Positions 1 through 13,645 of a stretch of 64,000 nt of DNA are shown here, one piece after another. The notes under the pieces were generated by a model that worked only from the letters and a program-made list of their open reading frames with translations, was not told the origin of the DNA and made no database searches. This DNA comes from Mycobacterium botniense (GTDB lineage Bacteria; Actinomycetota; Actinomycetes; Mycobacteriales; Mycobacteriaceae). Where the stretch lies: contig NZ_BLKW01000004.1 of NCBI RefSeq assembly GCF_010723305.1, positions 1,488,001-1,552,000 of the forward strand, written 5' to 3'. The translations under genes and the position numbers were made by a program. The number at the start of each line of letters is the position of its first letter. The stretch's first letter is position 1.

Positions 1-385
<385 letters not shown>

Positions 386-427
386 CGGCTGCACCGCGCC
401 CAGCGGTGACATCTGCGTTCGCGAAAC

Positions 428-1435
428 TCAGGTGGGCAGCCGGCGGTTGATCAGCAGTGCCACCACCGCCGCCACCGCCAGCACTAGCGACCCCAACCGC
501 AGCCAGCCGACACTGGCGTCACCTTTGATCGTCTCGTAGCCGATCTGCTGCTGCAGGTTGGCGTAGACCTGTTTGAGCTCTTGCAGGTTGGAGGCGTTGT
601 AGGCGTTTCCGCCGGATAGTTCGGCGACCTTTTTCATGGTGGTGTCGTCGACGGGCACCGGCTGGCGCTGGCCGTTGATCTCGACGAATCCGTAGGGAGT
701 GCCGAACGAAATCGTCGAGATCGGCACGCCCTGGTCCTTGGCGGTGCGCGCTGCGGTAAAGGCTCCCTTGGGGTTGTCCGGGTTGGTCGGCACCGTCTCC
801 TTACCGTCCGAGAACAACACGATACGGGCCGGCGGCGGCGTGTCACCACCCCCGATCACCGCCCCGACGGTGGCGATGGCCTGCAACGCGGTGAAAATGC
901 CTTCGCCAGTGGCGGTACGGTCGGCGAACTGCAGCTTGTCCAGCGCCGCCTTGGTCGCTGCCCGGTTCGTCGTCGGTTGCACCAGCACGGTCGCGGTGCC
1001 CGCGTAGGAGATCAACCCCAAATTGATGCCCGGTGTCAGCTCGTCGGCGAACTCCTTAGCGGCCTCTTTGGCGGCCTCCATGCGGTTGGGCTCGACGTCG
1101 GTGGCCCGCATCGACTGCGACACATCGATCACCAGCATCACGACCGCGCGGTTGCGGGGAATCCGGATGTCGTGCGTGGGGCCAGCCATCGCGATGGTGA
1201 GCAGCAGCAACGACACCACCAGCAGAATCGCTGACAAATGCCGCCACCGGGTGGGCATCTTGGGAGCGACGCTTTCCAGCAGCTCCATGTTGGCGAATCG
1301 CAGCATCCGCCGGTGCCGCGCCACCTGCATGATGATGTACAGCGCCACCACACCGAGCACGACCAGCAGGAACAGAAAAAACCACGGGTGCGCGAACCCC
1401 GACAGGGTCATCGGCCCGAGCACTGGCAGCGTCAT
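428..1435 (-). CDS. Membrane-anchored VWA-domain protein (Rv1481 type, BatA-like)
   Basis: A 335-residue membrane protein. Two N-terminal hydrophobic segments (about residues 15-35 and 65-85) precede a von Willebrand factor A domain. The domain contains a clear MIDAS metal-binding motif DVSQS, followed by conserved acidic stretches such as LFSDGKE. A last membrane helix sits near residues 310-328, followed by the positively charged end NRRLPT. It is the third gene of the moxR1-DUF58-VWA operon, 15 nt after the DUF58 gene. By family knowledge, MoxR AAA+ ATPases work with such VWA proteins as chaperone or cofactor-insertion systems. The actual client here is unknown. The start ATG at 1433-1435 gives the same N-terminus as the M. 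tuberculosis homologue. Confidence 0.9.
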   Translation of the reverse strand: MTLPVLGPMTLSGFAHPWFFLFLLVVLGVVALYIIMQVARHRRMLRFANMELLESVAPKMPTRWRHLSAILLVVSLLLLTIAMAGPTHDIRIPRNRAVVMLVIDVSQSMRATDVEPNRMEAAKEAAKEFADELTPGINLGLISYAGTATVLVQPTTNRAATKAALDKLQFADRTATGEGIFTALQAIATVGAVIGGGDTPPPARIVLFSDGKETVPTNPDNPKGAFTAARTAKDQGVPISTISFGTPYGFVEINGQRQPVPVDDTTMKKVAELSGGNAYNASNLQELKQVYANLQQQIGYETIKGDASVGWLRLGSLVLAVAAVVALLINRRLPT

Positions 1436-1450
1436 AGCAGACCTGTCATG

Positions 1451-2404
1451 TCACTGACGTCCCGCCAGCGCCCCACGCCGACGGGAGGCGACGAAACGGA
1501 CGATGTCGGCGATCCAGTCGCGGTCGGTGCGCAGCGATAACAACGGTGCTCCGCAGCCGCGGATGGTGCGGGATACGTCGGCGCGGTGAGCCGCCGCAGC
1601 CCGGGCAAAGTCGTCGCGTAACTGGGCGTCGATGGTGAACTCGCGGGTGACGCCGGTTTCGGCGTCCTGCAGAACGACATCTCCGACATCCGGTAACTCG
1701 ACATCACGGGGGTCGAGCACTTCGATGCCCAGCACCTCGTGGCGGGCCGCGATCGCGCGCAGCGGACGCATCCAGTTGATCGGGCCGAGGAAGTCGCTGA
1801 TGATGACCGCCATCCCGCGGCGCCGTTGGGGCCGGCGCAGCGCGTCGATGGCCATCGCGAGGTCACCGCGCACGCCGACCGGCGCCTTGGGTGTGGTCGC
1901 GATGGTGCGTAACACCGTCTGCTGGTGCTGACGCCCGGAGCGGGCCGGGACCCGGGTCATCGTCGCGCCCGTGGCGATCACCGCACCCAGCCGGTTGCCG
2001 CCGCCGCTGTTGAGGAATGCGATGGCGGCCGCAGCCGCGACTGCCAGATCACGCTTCTCGCACACCGCGGTGCCGAAGTCCAGGCTGGCCGACATGTCGA
2101 CCACCAGCCAGGTCTCCAGTTCGCGGTCGGCGATCATCTGGCGCACATGCGGATGTGTGGTGCGCGCCGTGACCGCCCAGTCCATCCGTCGGACGTCGTC
2201 ACCGGGCTGATACAGGCGCGACTCCCCGGGTTCGGTCCCCGGACCCGGGATCAGGCCGAGGTAGTTACCGTGCAGGATGCCGTCGAGCTTGCGTTTGATG
2301 GTGAGCTCAAGGGTTTTCAGCGCCGCTGAGAGCTTCGGGTCGCCGATCTCGCCGCGCTGCAAAGACGGCGGATGCACGACCGCCGGCGTCTTCGATTCGG
2401 TCAC
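1451..2404 (-). CDS. DUF58 domain protein (Rv1480 type)
   Basis: This 317-residue protein carries the DUF58 signature around residues 75-110 (YQPGDDVRRMDWAVTART) and a degenerate VWA-like fold after it (VVDMSASLDFG). No membrane helix is evident, so it is probably cytosolic or membrane-associated through partners. Its GTG start overlaps the moxR1 stop by 4 nt (GTGA), and the VWA gene follows 15 nt downstream. The three genes therefore form a translationally coupled MoxR-DUF58-VWA operon. DUF58 proteins almost always accompany MoxR ATPases; a role in handling extracellular or redox enzyme clients is proposed for the family but is not shown by this sequence. Confidence 0.9.
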   Translation of the reverse strand: MTESKTPAVVHPPSLQRGEIGDPKLSAALKTLELTIKRKLDGILHGNYLGLIPGPGTEPGESRLYQPGDDVRRMDWAVTARTTHPHVRQMIADRELETWLVVDMSASLDFGTAVCEKRDLAVAAAAAIAFLNSGGGNRLGAVIATGATMTRVPARSGRQHQQTVLRTIATTPKAPVGVRGDLAMAIDALRRPQRRRGMAVIISDFLGPINWMRPLRAIAARHEVLGIEVLDPRDVELPDVGDVVLQDAETGVTREFTIDAQLRDDFARAAAAHRADVSRTIRGCGAPLLSLRTDRDWIADIVRFVASRRRGALAGRQ

Positions 2405-3540
2405 CGACCGCCAACCGCTCCCGCCGCCTGCATCACCGGAGGCACCGAATGACCTTGTTGCGGAACGGCGTTCACCTGCGGCAGGGCAACCGTTTGCAGC
2501 ACCCGGTTGATGACGATCTCCGGGGAGATTTCGTCGGCCAGCGCATCATAGGTGAGCACCAACCGGTGGCGAAGCACGTCGGGAACGACCTCGATCACGT
2601 CTTGGGGGATGACGTAGTCACGGCCGCGCACCAGCGCCAGTGCCCGCGAGGCCGCGATGATGCCCAGCGACGCCCGGGGAGAGGCACCGAAAGCGACCCA
2701 GTTTTTGACGTCATTCATGCCGAGCTGTTCGGGCTGGCGGGTGGCGGTGACCAGCCGGACCACATAGTCGACCAGCGCATGATGCACAAAGTTGTTGGCC
2801 GCGATCTCCTGCAGCCGCAGCAGATCGCCGGGGTTCAGAATCTGCTTGGGCTGCGGCGGGGTTACCCCCATCCGGTAGATGATCTCCCGCTCTTCTTCCG
2901 GGGAGGGATAGCCGACGTTGAGCTTGAACAAGAACCGGTCACGCTGCGCCTCCGGCAGCGGGTAGACCCCCTCCTGCTCGATCGGGTTCTGGGTTGCCAT
3001 CACCAAAAACGGGTTGGGCATCGGAAACGTCTTGCCGCCGATGGACACGTGGCGTTCGGCCATGACCTCCAGCAGCGCCGACTGCACCTTGGCCGGTGCC
3101 CGGTTAATCTCGTCGGCGAGGATGAAATTTGCCACCACCGGACCGAGTTCCGTGTCGAACTCTTCTCTGCCCTGCCGATAGATGCGGGTTCCGATGATGT
3201 CGGTGGGCACCAAGTCGGGTGTGAACTGGATCCGCGCGAACGACCCGCCGACCACGCGCGCGAAGGTCTCCACCGCCAGCGTCTTGGCGATGCCGGGAAC
3301 ACCCTCGAGCAGCACATGCCCCTTGGCCAGCAGCCCGACCAGCATCCGCTCCACAAGCTGGTCCTGCCCGACGATGATCCGCTTCACCTCGAAGATGGCC
3401 CGCTCCAGGGTGTGCACCTCTGCGGCCAGGCCATTGCCGCCGCTCGACGGCGCCGCGTGCGCCGGCGATGGTGAGGCCCCACTCGGGCTGGAAAAACCAC
3501 TGGCGCCCTGGGGCAGCCCACCTGCTGATGTCATCGACAA
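2401..3540 (-). CDS. moxR1: MoxR-family AAA+ ATPase
   Basis: A 379-residue AAA+ ATPase of the MoxR family and first gene of its operon. Visible motifs are Walker A (GVPGIAKT, about residue 80), Walker B (ILADEIN, about 140), sensor 1 (MATQNP) and an arginine-finger region (EAQRDRF). The first 35 residues are low-complexity (Ser, Ala, Pro, Gly) and differ from the conserved core that starts near the VHTLERAIFEVKR segment. The protein is predicted to remodel or load partner proteins together with the two downstream genes. The 168-nt region on its 5' side separates it from ripB and should hold its promoter. Confidence 0.94.
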   Translation of the reverse strand: MSMTSAGGLPQGASGFSSPSGASPSPAHAAPSSGGNGLAAEVHTLERAIFEVKRIIVGQDQLVERMLVGLLAKGHVLLEGVPGIAKTLAVETFARVVGGSFARIQFTPDLVPTDIIGTRIYRQGREEFDTELGPVVANFILADEINRAPAKVQSALLEVMAERHVSIGGKTFPMPNPFLVMATQNPIEQEGVYPLPEAQRDRFLFKLNVGYPSPEEEREIIYRMGVTPPQPKQILNPGDLLRLQEIAANNFVHHALVDYVVRLVTATRQPEQLGMNDVKNWVAFGASPRASLGIIAASRALALVRGRDYVIPQDVIEVVPDVLRHRLVLTYDALADEISPEIVINRVLQTVALPQVNAVPQQGHSVPPVMQAAGAVGGR

Positions 3541-3708
3541 TCCTCCACAGTCCTATCGGACACCGGCCGGTGTCCGGGGCAGCGACATGCCTCGGTTCAA
3601 CTATTCCAGGCCGCTGCGATTCCGTCGACGTGGCACCGCGGAGCGACGACACGCGTCGTGAGAAAGCCCATCTCCCGGCCGGGGTGGGCACCGTACGTCA
3701 CCGGCGGC

Positions 3709-4434
3709 TCAATATTCGATGATCCGGGTGACATAGGGCGTCATCCCCTCCGTGCGCACCGGGCTGACGATGACTTTGCCGGCGATGCTGGACGCCTCCA
3801 GCATCTGGCCATTGCCCAGGTAGAGCGTGACATGCTGGCTGCCGCCGGGGCCGTAGAAGATCAGGTCGCCGCGCTTGGCCTGTGCCGGCGGAACATGCCG
3901 GCCGGCGTTGTACTGGTCACCGGAGTACCTCGGGATCAGCACACCAACCCCGGCGAACGCGTATCGGGTCAGCCCCGAGCAGTCGAACCCGACGGTGTCA
4001 GCGCCGGAATCCACACCCCGGCTGGGACCGTTGAGCGTGCCGCCGCCCCACGAATAGGGGACCCCCAGCTGTGATGTTCCGCGGCGAATGACGTATTCGA
4101 CTGCCTGCCGCCCGTAGACCCTTGGGATGCGGCTCGGGCTGGTGTTGTTGTTGTTGTTGACGGGGCTGCCGCCGAGGTTGATTCCGAGACTGCCCAGGAA
4201 CTTCCGGCCCAGCTCCAAGGTGGTCTGGGTGGCCTGAGCGGTGGCCGCCATCGAGGCGTTGGCGATGGCGACGGGATCTCCGGGCGCACCCGCGCTGGGC
4301 ACCGCGGGCAATGTGGGATCCCACGCGGCATCGTCACCAGCCGCCGGACCCGCCGGCCCGATCAGCACAGCGATCGCCGCCAGGGCGGCCAAGATCAGCG
4401 TGACCAGGCGAAACTGTCTGCAGCGCATAGGCAT
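3709..4434 (-). CDS. ripB: Peptidoglycan endopeptidase RipB (NlpC/P60)
   Basis: A secreted D,L-endopeptidase of 241 residues, the same length as M. tuberculosis RipB. An N-terminal hydrophobic signal segment (residues 10-32) is followed by a linker holding a run of asparagines (residues about 96-101, encoded by GTT-rich minus-complement repeats). The NlpC/P60 domain follows. The catalytic triad can be read as Cys152 (DCSGL), His201 (GSQHVTLY) and Glu213 (MLEAS), the spacing known for RipA/RipB. It lacks the N-terminal coiled coil of RipA. It lies 6 nt downstream of ripA, so the two are almost certainly co-transcribed. Substrate: stem-peptide cross-bridge of peptidoglycan, by family knowledge. 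Confidence 0.95.
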   Translation of the reverse strand: MPMRCRQFRLVTLILAALAAIAVLIGPAGPAAGDDAAWDPTLPAVPSAGAPGDPVAIANASMAATAQATQTTLELGRKFLGSLGINLGGSPVNNNNNTSPSRIPRVYGRQAVEYVIRRGTSQLGVPYSWGGGTLNGPSRGVDSGADTVGFDCSGLTRYAFAGVGVLIPRYSGDQYNAGRHVPPAQAKRGDLIFYGPGGSQHVTLYLGNGQMLEASSIAGKVIVSPVRTEGMTPYVTRIIEY

Positions 4435-4440
4435 TCACCG

Positions 4441-5847
4441 TCAAAACTCGATGTAGCGAACTACGTAGGGTGTCATCCCGCCGGTGCGCACGGGCGCAAC
4501 CCTGACCCGCAATCCGACGTCGGGCGCTTCGAGCATCTGGCCGTTGCCGAGATAGAGGGTCACGTGCTGGCTGCCACCGGGGCCGTAGAAGATCACGTCA
4601 CCGCGACGCATTTGTGCCGATGGGATCTTGCGGCCGAGGTTGTACTGCGATCCCGAGTAGTGCGGCAGTTTGATGCCCACGCCGGCGAACGAGTACAGGA
4701 TCAAGCCCGAGCAGTCGAAGCCGACCGTGTCGGCACCGGAACCGATCCCCCGGCTCGGACCTGCAGCGTTACCGCCGCCCCACGAGTACGGCACTCCCAC
4801 CTGGGAGAGCCCCCGGCGGATGACGTACTCGGAGGCCTGCCGGCCGTACACCCGCGGGATACGGCCATTGGTGATGCCGGTGTCGTCGGGCCGAAGGATG
4901 CCCACGTTTTGCAGGAACTTGCGACCCATGTCGGCGGTGACCTGCGCCGATGTCGCCGACATCCGCAGTACCCCGTTGACGATTTCGATGGGGTTGTCCG
5001 GGACGTTGGCGCTGGGAACCATCGGCAGGGTGGGATCCCACTCACCGTCCCACTGGCCGGCGCGGTGTCCCGGCGGGCCTGCCGCGCCCGGCGAATCCCA
5101 GCGGTCAGCCGGGGGCGGCGCACCCCCTGCACTGCGTGCCGACGCGTTGCGTACCGCGTCGAGCCTGGCCTGCGCCGCATCGCGTTCGGCGGCCAGGCGC
5201 TCGACCTCTTTTTGCTGTTCGCCGAATTTTCGCTGGGTGTCCGTGAGTGCCGCGACCGCAGCCTCCTGGCTGGCCTGTGCGTCGGCGACGGCCTTGTCGG
5301 CTTTCTGCTTAGCCAGCCGGGCTGCGGATTCCCTGTTGACCTGCTCGGTCCGTGCCCGCTGCAGAGCCGTGAGCACCTGCTGGGAGGTGGCGGCCAGGGT
5401 CCGTCCCGCGGCCGCGGTGGCGATGATGTCGTCGGGGCCGCTGGCGGTCAGGTAGCTGCTGGGCGGGCCGTTGACATAGGTGGCCGCCGCGAACGAGTTC
5501 AACCGGCGCTGGGCGGCGGCAATGGCGGTGTTAGCGTCGTGGACTTCTTGTTGCCTGACCTCGACGTCGTGCTGCGCGGCCGCGGCGTTATCCCGGGCAG
5601 TTTGCACGTCGACGAGCGCCTTGTTGACGGCTTCCTGTTCCGTTTCGATCGCCGCGGCCAGCTCGTGCAAGCGCTGGTTGGCCCGAGCCACGTCGGCCAC
5701 CAGGGCCGCCACCGTGTCCGGACCCGGATCAGCCGCGGCCAATCCGGGCGTGCACGCCAGCAGCGCCACGGCCAATGCCAGCGACGTGGCAGCGCGCACG
5801 AACCCAACCGCCAGCCGGACACGGGAGCCGCGGCGCGGGCGTCTCAT
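4441..5847 (-). CDS. ripA: Peptidoglycan endopeptidase RipA (coiled coil + NlpC/P60)
   Basis: This 468-residue secreted hydrolase is needed in mycobacteria for daughter-cell separation and works with Rpf proteins. After a basic N-terminus and signal peptide (residues 1-40, ending near AAADPG) comes an alanine- and glutamine-rich coiled-coil prodomain (about 45-240), a Pro/Gly linker, then the NlpC/P60 domain. The triad reads Cys379, His428 and Glu440, with the same spacing as the known C383/H432/E444 of M. tuberculosis. The inhibitory coiled coil and full catalytic domain are intact. Upstream lies a tandem GTCAC motif that may bind the response regulator MtrA. An AGGAG box is about 11 nt before the ATG, a rather long spacing. 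Confidence 0.95.
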   Translation of the reverse strand: MRRPRRGSRVRLAVGFVRAATSLALAVALLACTPGLAAADPGPDTVAALVADVARANQRLHELAAAIETEQEAVNKALVDVQTARDNAAAAQHDVEVRQQEVHDANTAIAAAQRRLNSFAAATYVNGPPSSYLTASGPDDIIATAAAGRTLAATSQQVLTALQRARTEQVNRESAARLAKQKADKAVADAQASQEAAVAALTDTQRKFGEQQKEVERLAAERDAAQARLDAVRNASARSAGGAPPPADRWDSPGAAGPPGHRAGQWDGEWDPTLPMVPSANVPDNPIEIVNGVLRMSATSAQVTADMGRKFLQNVGILRPDDTGITNGRIPRVYGRQASEYVIRRGLSQVGVPYSWGGGNAAGPSRGIGSGADTVGFDCSGLILYSFAGVGIKLPHYSGSQYNLGRKIPSAQMRRGDVIFYGPGGSQHVTLYLGNGQMLEAPDVGLRVRVAPVRTGGMTPYVVRYIEF

Positions 5848-6002
5848 TCGACTCGGGTCTCCTCTGGCTCAGCGCGGACGGACGGTACTGCCCCAACAGT
5901 CACTGGAAGCGCGACTTATTACACAGGCATCAACTGCACCGTACGTCACATCTGACCCGGAAGAAACATTAGTCACACCTTGCGCGCGGGTATTTAAGCG
6001 CC

Positions 6003-6020
6003 TGTGACCGAAAAGTGACC
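6003..6020 (-). promoter_or_regulatory. Possible MtrA box upstream of ripA
   Basis: On the minus strand two direct repeats, GGTCAC and GGTCACA, lie 11 nt apart (start to start) about 160-170 nt before the ripA start, followed by GGCG. MtrA of mycobacteria is known to bind tandem GTCACA-type repeats and to control ripA. The match is by eye only, and the motif is short enough to arise by chance. Confidence 0.35.
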
Positions 6021-6076
6021 TCGCCGATTGCTCGGCGGGCTGCGAGGTGAACGCGACCAGCGCGGTGGGCCGCCGA

Positions 6077-6655
6077 TTACCCGGTGCGCGCGGGGTCGTC
6101 GGCTCCCGGCACACTGCCGTCGGCGGCCAGGGGCGAGCGTGCGCTTCGCACCTGCATGATCCGGGTGCCTACCGCGGCCGCGAGCACCACGACCAGCAAC
6201 ACGATGGTCAATGCGCTCCAGGGAAACTCCGGAGCGTTCAGCTCGTTCAGAAAGTTGTGCGCCGAGAGCACCGGGTTGCCGGTCTTGGAAATATCTTCGC
6301 CGGCTTCCAGCGTCACCCTGGGAAACTGCGTGCTGTAGGTGCCGACGTAGGACGGACTGAGCACCAAAACGGTCGCGTCTTTGTAGTCGGCGCCCACCAC
6401 GGTGGCGATATCGCGCAGTGGCGTATCAATTGGCGGGTTGTGGTCGATGACCACGATTTTGAGGTTGATGCCATCGTCGCGGGCTTCGTTGACCACCTGA
6501 AGCAACTCAGGCACGACGGCCGGTGGTGCACTCACACCCTCCGCGGCCACTTGGGCCTTGATCGCCGTCATGTCGATGTCTTGCGGGATATAGGCCGGCA
6601 GAAACGGGATGGTCTGTGGTCCCGGTACCGGGACAAACGAAGCATGCTCGGTCAT
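6077..6655 (-). CDS. Rv1476-family membrane protein
   Basis: A 192-residue protein with a soluble N-terminal domain of about 150 residues and one C-terminal membrane helix (PWSALTIVLLVVVLAAAVG) followed by a short charged tail. It has no signal peptide, so topology is uncertain; in M. tuberculosis the homologue sits next to ripA as here. The start ATG at 6653-6655 was preferred to the longer frame because GGGAAGG lies just upstream and the reading begins MTEHASFVPVPGP, like the homologue. The soluble part (IDHNPPIDTPLRDIA, ATVLVLSP) looks like a TPM-type domain, but this is a weak impression. It is divergent from acn across a 257-nt region. Function unknown. Confidence 0.85.
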   Translation of the reverse strand: MTEHASFVPVPGPQTIPFLPAYIPQDIDMTAIKAQVAAEGVSAPPAVVPELLQVVNEARDDGINLKIVVIDHNPPIDTPLRDIATVVGADYKDATVLVLSPSYVGTYSTQFPRVTLEAGEDISKTGNPVLSAHNFLNELNAPEFPWSALTIVLLVVVLAAAVGTRIMQVRSARSPLAADGSVPGADDPARTG

Positions 6656-6813
6656 CGCATCCTTCCCTGCGGAGCTCACGTGTCTGCAAGCACCGTACGC
6701 GACCGCCCGGCGGTGCGGGCGAGATCGGCAGCCCACCAGGTCGGCCCTGTGCCCGTCACCGCGCGGCTGGAAACCCCGCCCGGGCCCGACAAGACTGGGT
6801 ACACGTGTCGTGA

Positions 6814-9741
<2,928 letters not shown>

Positions 9742-9750
9742 CACGGCCCC

Positions 9751-10314
9751 GTGCCCAGGGTCAGCGAGGACCACCTGGCGGCACGCCGACGGCAGATCCT
9801 CGACGGCGCGCGCCGCTGTTTCGCCGAATACGGCTACGACCGGGCCACGGTGCGCCGCCTGGAGCAGGCGATCGGTTTGTCGCGCGGCGCAATTTTCCAC
9901 CATTTCCGCGATAAGGACACGCTGTTTTTCGAGCTGGCCCGCGAGGATGCCCAGCGGATGGCCGATGTCGCCTCCCGCGAAGGTCTCATCCAGGTCATGC
10001 GCGACATGCTCGCCGCACCCGAGGAGTTCGACTGGCTTGCCACCCGGCTGGAGATCGCCCGAAAACTCCGCAACGACCCGGCATTCAGCCGCGGATGGGC
10101 CGAGCGCTCGGCCGGGCTGGCGGCGGCGACGACCGAGCGATTGCGTCGCCAGAAGCGGGCCGGCCGACTGCGCGACGACATCTCCAGCGAGGTGTTGCAG
10201 TGCTACCTGGAGCTCGTCCTGGATGGACTGGTGGCCCGGTTGGCTTCCGGTGAGGACCCGCAGCGCCTGGCCACTGTCCTTGATCTGGTGGAAAACTCGC
10301 TACGGCGGGTTTAG
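9751..10314 (+). CDS. acnR: TetR-family repressor AcnR
   Basis: A 187-residue TetR regulator. The N-terminal helix-turn-helix is visible at residues 8-55 (RRRQILDGARRCFAEYG, then TVRRLEQAIGLSRGAIFHHF). The C-terminal ligand domain matches the AcnR group. It starts with GTG 9 nt after the acn stop, so it is in an operon with acn. By knowledge of the corynebacterial protein it represses acn and is relieved by citrate-type ligands; the matching operator lies at 6832-6847. The next gene on the 3' side is convergent, with an 84-nt gap in which no clear terminator hairpin was seen. Confidence 0.92.
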   Translation: MPRVSEDHLAARRRQILDGARRCFAEYGYDRATVRRLEQAIGLSRGAIFHHFRDKDTLFFELAREDAQRMADVASREGLIQVMRDMLAAPEEFDWLATRLEIARKLRNDPAFSRGWAERSAGLAAATTERLRRQKRAGRLRDDISSEVLQCYLELVLDGLVARLASGEDPQRLATVLDLVENSLRRV

Positions 10315-10398
10315 GTCTGCCGCCCAGAGTGCACAGAACGCCACCCTGCCCCGGCGTGTCGTGTGCAGACGCGCACGCTCGCCGGGACTGACTGCGGT

Positions 10399-10590
10399 CT
10401 ACCGGGATCGGGTCCGGTGGTTGGGGCCGCCGCGGCTGCGCATGGTGACACCGGATTCGCGCAGCATGCTGTGAATGGCACCGTATGATCTGCCGGTCGA
10501 GGCCACCAGCTTGCGGATACTGGCGCCGCCCTCGTAGGCATGGCGCAACTCGGCAACCAACTGCTCACGGGTCTTTTTCGACTTCCTCAT
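10399..10590 (-). CDS. Small helix-turn-helix protein (Rv1473A type)
   Basis: A 63-residue basic protein starting MRKSKKTREQLVAEL. The central segment GGASIRKLVASTGRSYGAIHSMLRESG is a typical helix-turn-helix, and the C-terminus is Arg-rich (MRSRGGPNHRTRSR), so DNA binding is expected. The ATG at 10588-10590 is used; an 11-residue extension upstream has no homologous support. It lies 99 nt downstream of the ABC-F ATPase gene on the same strand. In M. tuberculosis the same order occurs (Rv1473-Rv1473A). Targets are unknown. Confidence 0.8.
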   Translation of the reverse strand: MRKSKKTREQLVAELRHAYEGGASIRKLVASTGRSYGAIHSMLRESGVTMRSRGGPNHRTRSR

Positions 10591-10689
10591 TGAACTTCCG
10601 CCTCCCCGTTCAACAGGACCCAAGTCACATAGCGTAGGAAGCCATCGTCGACGGCGGGGCCGTTTGACCGAAAACGCTTGCGGCAGCTC

Positions 10690-12312
<1,623 letters not shown>

Positions 12313-12327
12313 ACGCGTTATCTCCTG

Positions 12328-13137
12328 TTACTTGTCGTCGGTGAATATCGGTGGCCGCTTCTCGGCACGTGCAGCAACTGCTTCCTCGAAGTTGCCGGTG
12401 AGCAAGCGGATGAACAACTGCCCGAGGCCTTCGGCCTGCATGTGTGCCTCCAGACTAGCGGCGTCCAGCCCACTCCACAGTGTGCGTTTGGTCAACTCGA
12501 CCCCGGGCCGCGAGAACGCGGCGATACGCGCGGCCATCGCATAGCAGGTGTCCAGCAGCTGCTCCGGCGGCACCCGGCACGACACCAGCCCGATCCGCTC
12601 GGCTTCGTCGGCGTCAACGTCGCGTCCGGTCAGCATGATCTCGAACGCCCGTGAGGATCCGATCGCCCTGGGCAGCAAATAACTTAGCCCCAGTTCGCTG
12701 GCTGTCAGCCCGTTGTTGATGCCGGCGGCCCGGAAATAGGCTTTCGTTGAGGCGATTCGGATATCACATGCCAGCGCCAAACACAGCCCGCCACCGATAG
12801 CCGGGCCGTTGACCGCGGCGATCACCGGTTGATGCAACCGGCGCAACGCCAGGATGACGTCGTCGAGCAACTCCATGGAGCGCAGCGCATAAGTCGGCTG
12901 GGTCAGTCCCTCCACGTGCGGCACCACCCCGGCGGATTTGTGATCGGCGCCGGACGAGAACCCGCTGCCCGCTCCGGTCAGCACGACCACTCGCACGGAA
13001 TTGTCGTAGGTGACCGCCTGCAGTGCCTGTTTGAGCGGCACCATCACATCGAACGCCATCGAGTTCATCCGCTCGGGCCGATTGAGGGTGATCAGCGCGA
13101 CCGCGGGCCGGGGGTGTTCAACGAGGACGAAGTTCAC
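12328..13137 (-). CDS. echA12: Enoyl-CoA hydratase/isomerase family protein EchA12
   Basis: A 269-residue crotonase-fold protein. The oxyanion-hole segments FSSGADHKS (about residues 60-68) and NGPAIGGGLCLALACDIR (about 110-127) are seen, and LPRAIGSSRAFEIMLTGR is typical. The usual catalytic glutamates of short-chain enoyl-CoA hydratases are not clearly placed, so it may act as an isomerase or on an unusual acyl-CoA. The GTG start at 13137 lacks a strong ribosome-binding site; the M. tuberculosis homologue is annotated about 16 residues longer. It sits between thioredoxin and the ABC-F gene, the same order as in M. tuberculosis. Confidence 0.9.
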   Translation of the reverse strand: MNFVLVEHPRPAVALITLNRPERMNSMAFDVMVPLKQALQAVTYDNSVRVVVLTGAGSGFSSGADHKSAGVVPHVEGLTQPTYALRSMELLDDVILALRRLHQPVIAAVNGPAIGGGLCLALACDIRIASTKAYFRAAGINNGLTASELGLSYLLPRAIGSSRAFEIMLTGRDVDADEAERIGLVSCRVPPEQLLDTCYAMAARIAAFSRPGVELTKRTLWSGLDAASLEAHMQAEGLGQLFIRLLTGNFEEAVAARAEKRPPIFTDDK

Positions 13138-13197
13138 CGTTGAACGGTAACCGACCGACCGCCGCCGGGACCGGGCTGTGCACCGGGCCCGGGCGGA

Positions 13198-13557
13198 TCA
13201 GACCTGATCCTCCTCGGCAGCGATGGCAGCATCGACGTCAAAGGCTTTGACCTGCTGCACCAAATCCTCCAACGCGGCCGGTGGCAATGCGCCGGCCTGG
13301 TTGTACACCAGCCTGCCCTTTTTGAATGCCATCAGCGTGGGGATTGCCCGGATCTCGGCATCCGCAGCCAATTGCTGTTCGGCTTCGGTGTCGACCTTGG
13401 CGTGCACGACATCAGGGTGCTTCTCCGACGAGGCCTGAAACGTGGGCGCGAACGCGCGGCACGGCCCGCACCAGGACGCCCAAAAGTCGACGAGGACGAT
13501 GTCGTTGTTGTGGATGGTGTCAGCGAACTCTGCGGCAGTGAGATCTCGGGTAGTCAT
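13198..13557 (-). CDS. trxB1: Thioredoxin TrxB1
   Basis: A 119-residue thioredoxin with active-site WCGPC (Cys30, Cys33) and the downstream cis-Pro segment IRAIPTLMAF. It is a cytosolic disulfide reductant. The ATG at 13555-13557 gives MTTRDLTAAEF, as in M. tuberculosis Rv1471; the longer frame adds nine unsupported residues. In M. tuberculosis a second thioredoxin (trxA, Rv1470) separates it from ctpD, but here it is missing and only 88 nt lie between the genes. Association with the metal exporter CtpD suggests a role in redox or metal stress. Confidence 0.93.
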   Translation of the reverse strand: MTTRDLTAAEFADTIHNNDIVLVDFWASWCGPCRAFAPTFQASSEKHPDVVHAKVDTEAEQQLAADAEIRAIPTLMAFKKGRLVYNQAGALPPAALEDLVQQVKAFDVDAAIAAEEDQV

Positions 13558-13645
13558 CCTCAGCCCAACGCCTTCGGGCACCACACTTGTTCCCGTAGTT
13601 CGGCGCGGCCCGGAAAGCCGCGGTTGAATTCCCGCCGTCAGCCGC

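Noticed and set aside
2449..3474. 341-residue open frame on the plus strand opposite moxR1
   Set aside because: It lies entirely antisense to a conserved gene, and such long shadow frames are usual at this GC content. No recognisable domain.
4139..4158. GTT trinucleotide run, possible microsatellite
   Set aside because: It encodes an asparagine run in the RipB linker and keeps the frame; no sign of an independent element.
4564..5955. 463-residue plus-strand frame opposite ripA
   Set aside because: Arg/Gly-rich shadow of ripA codon bias without motif support.
10315..10398. Gap between acnR and the small HTH gene as a small RNA locus
   Set aside because: Nothing distinctive is visible; convergent gap of ordinary size.
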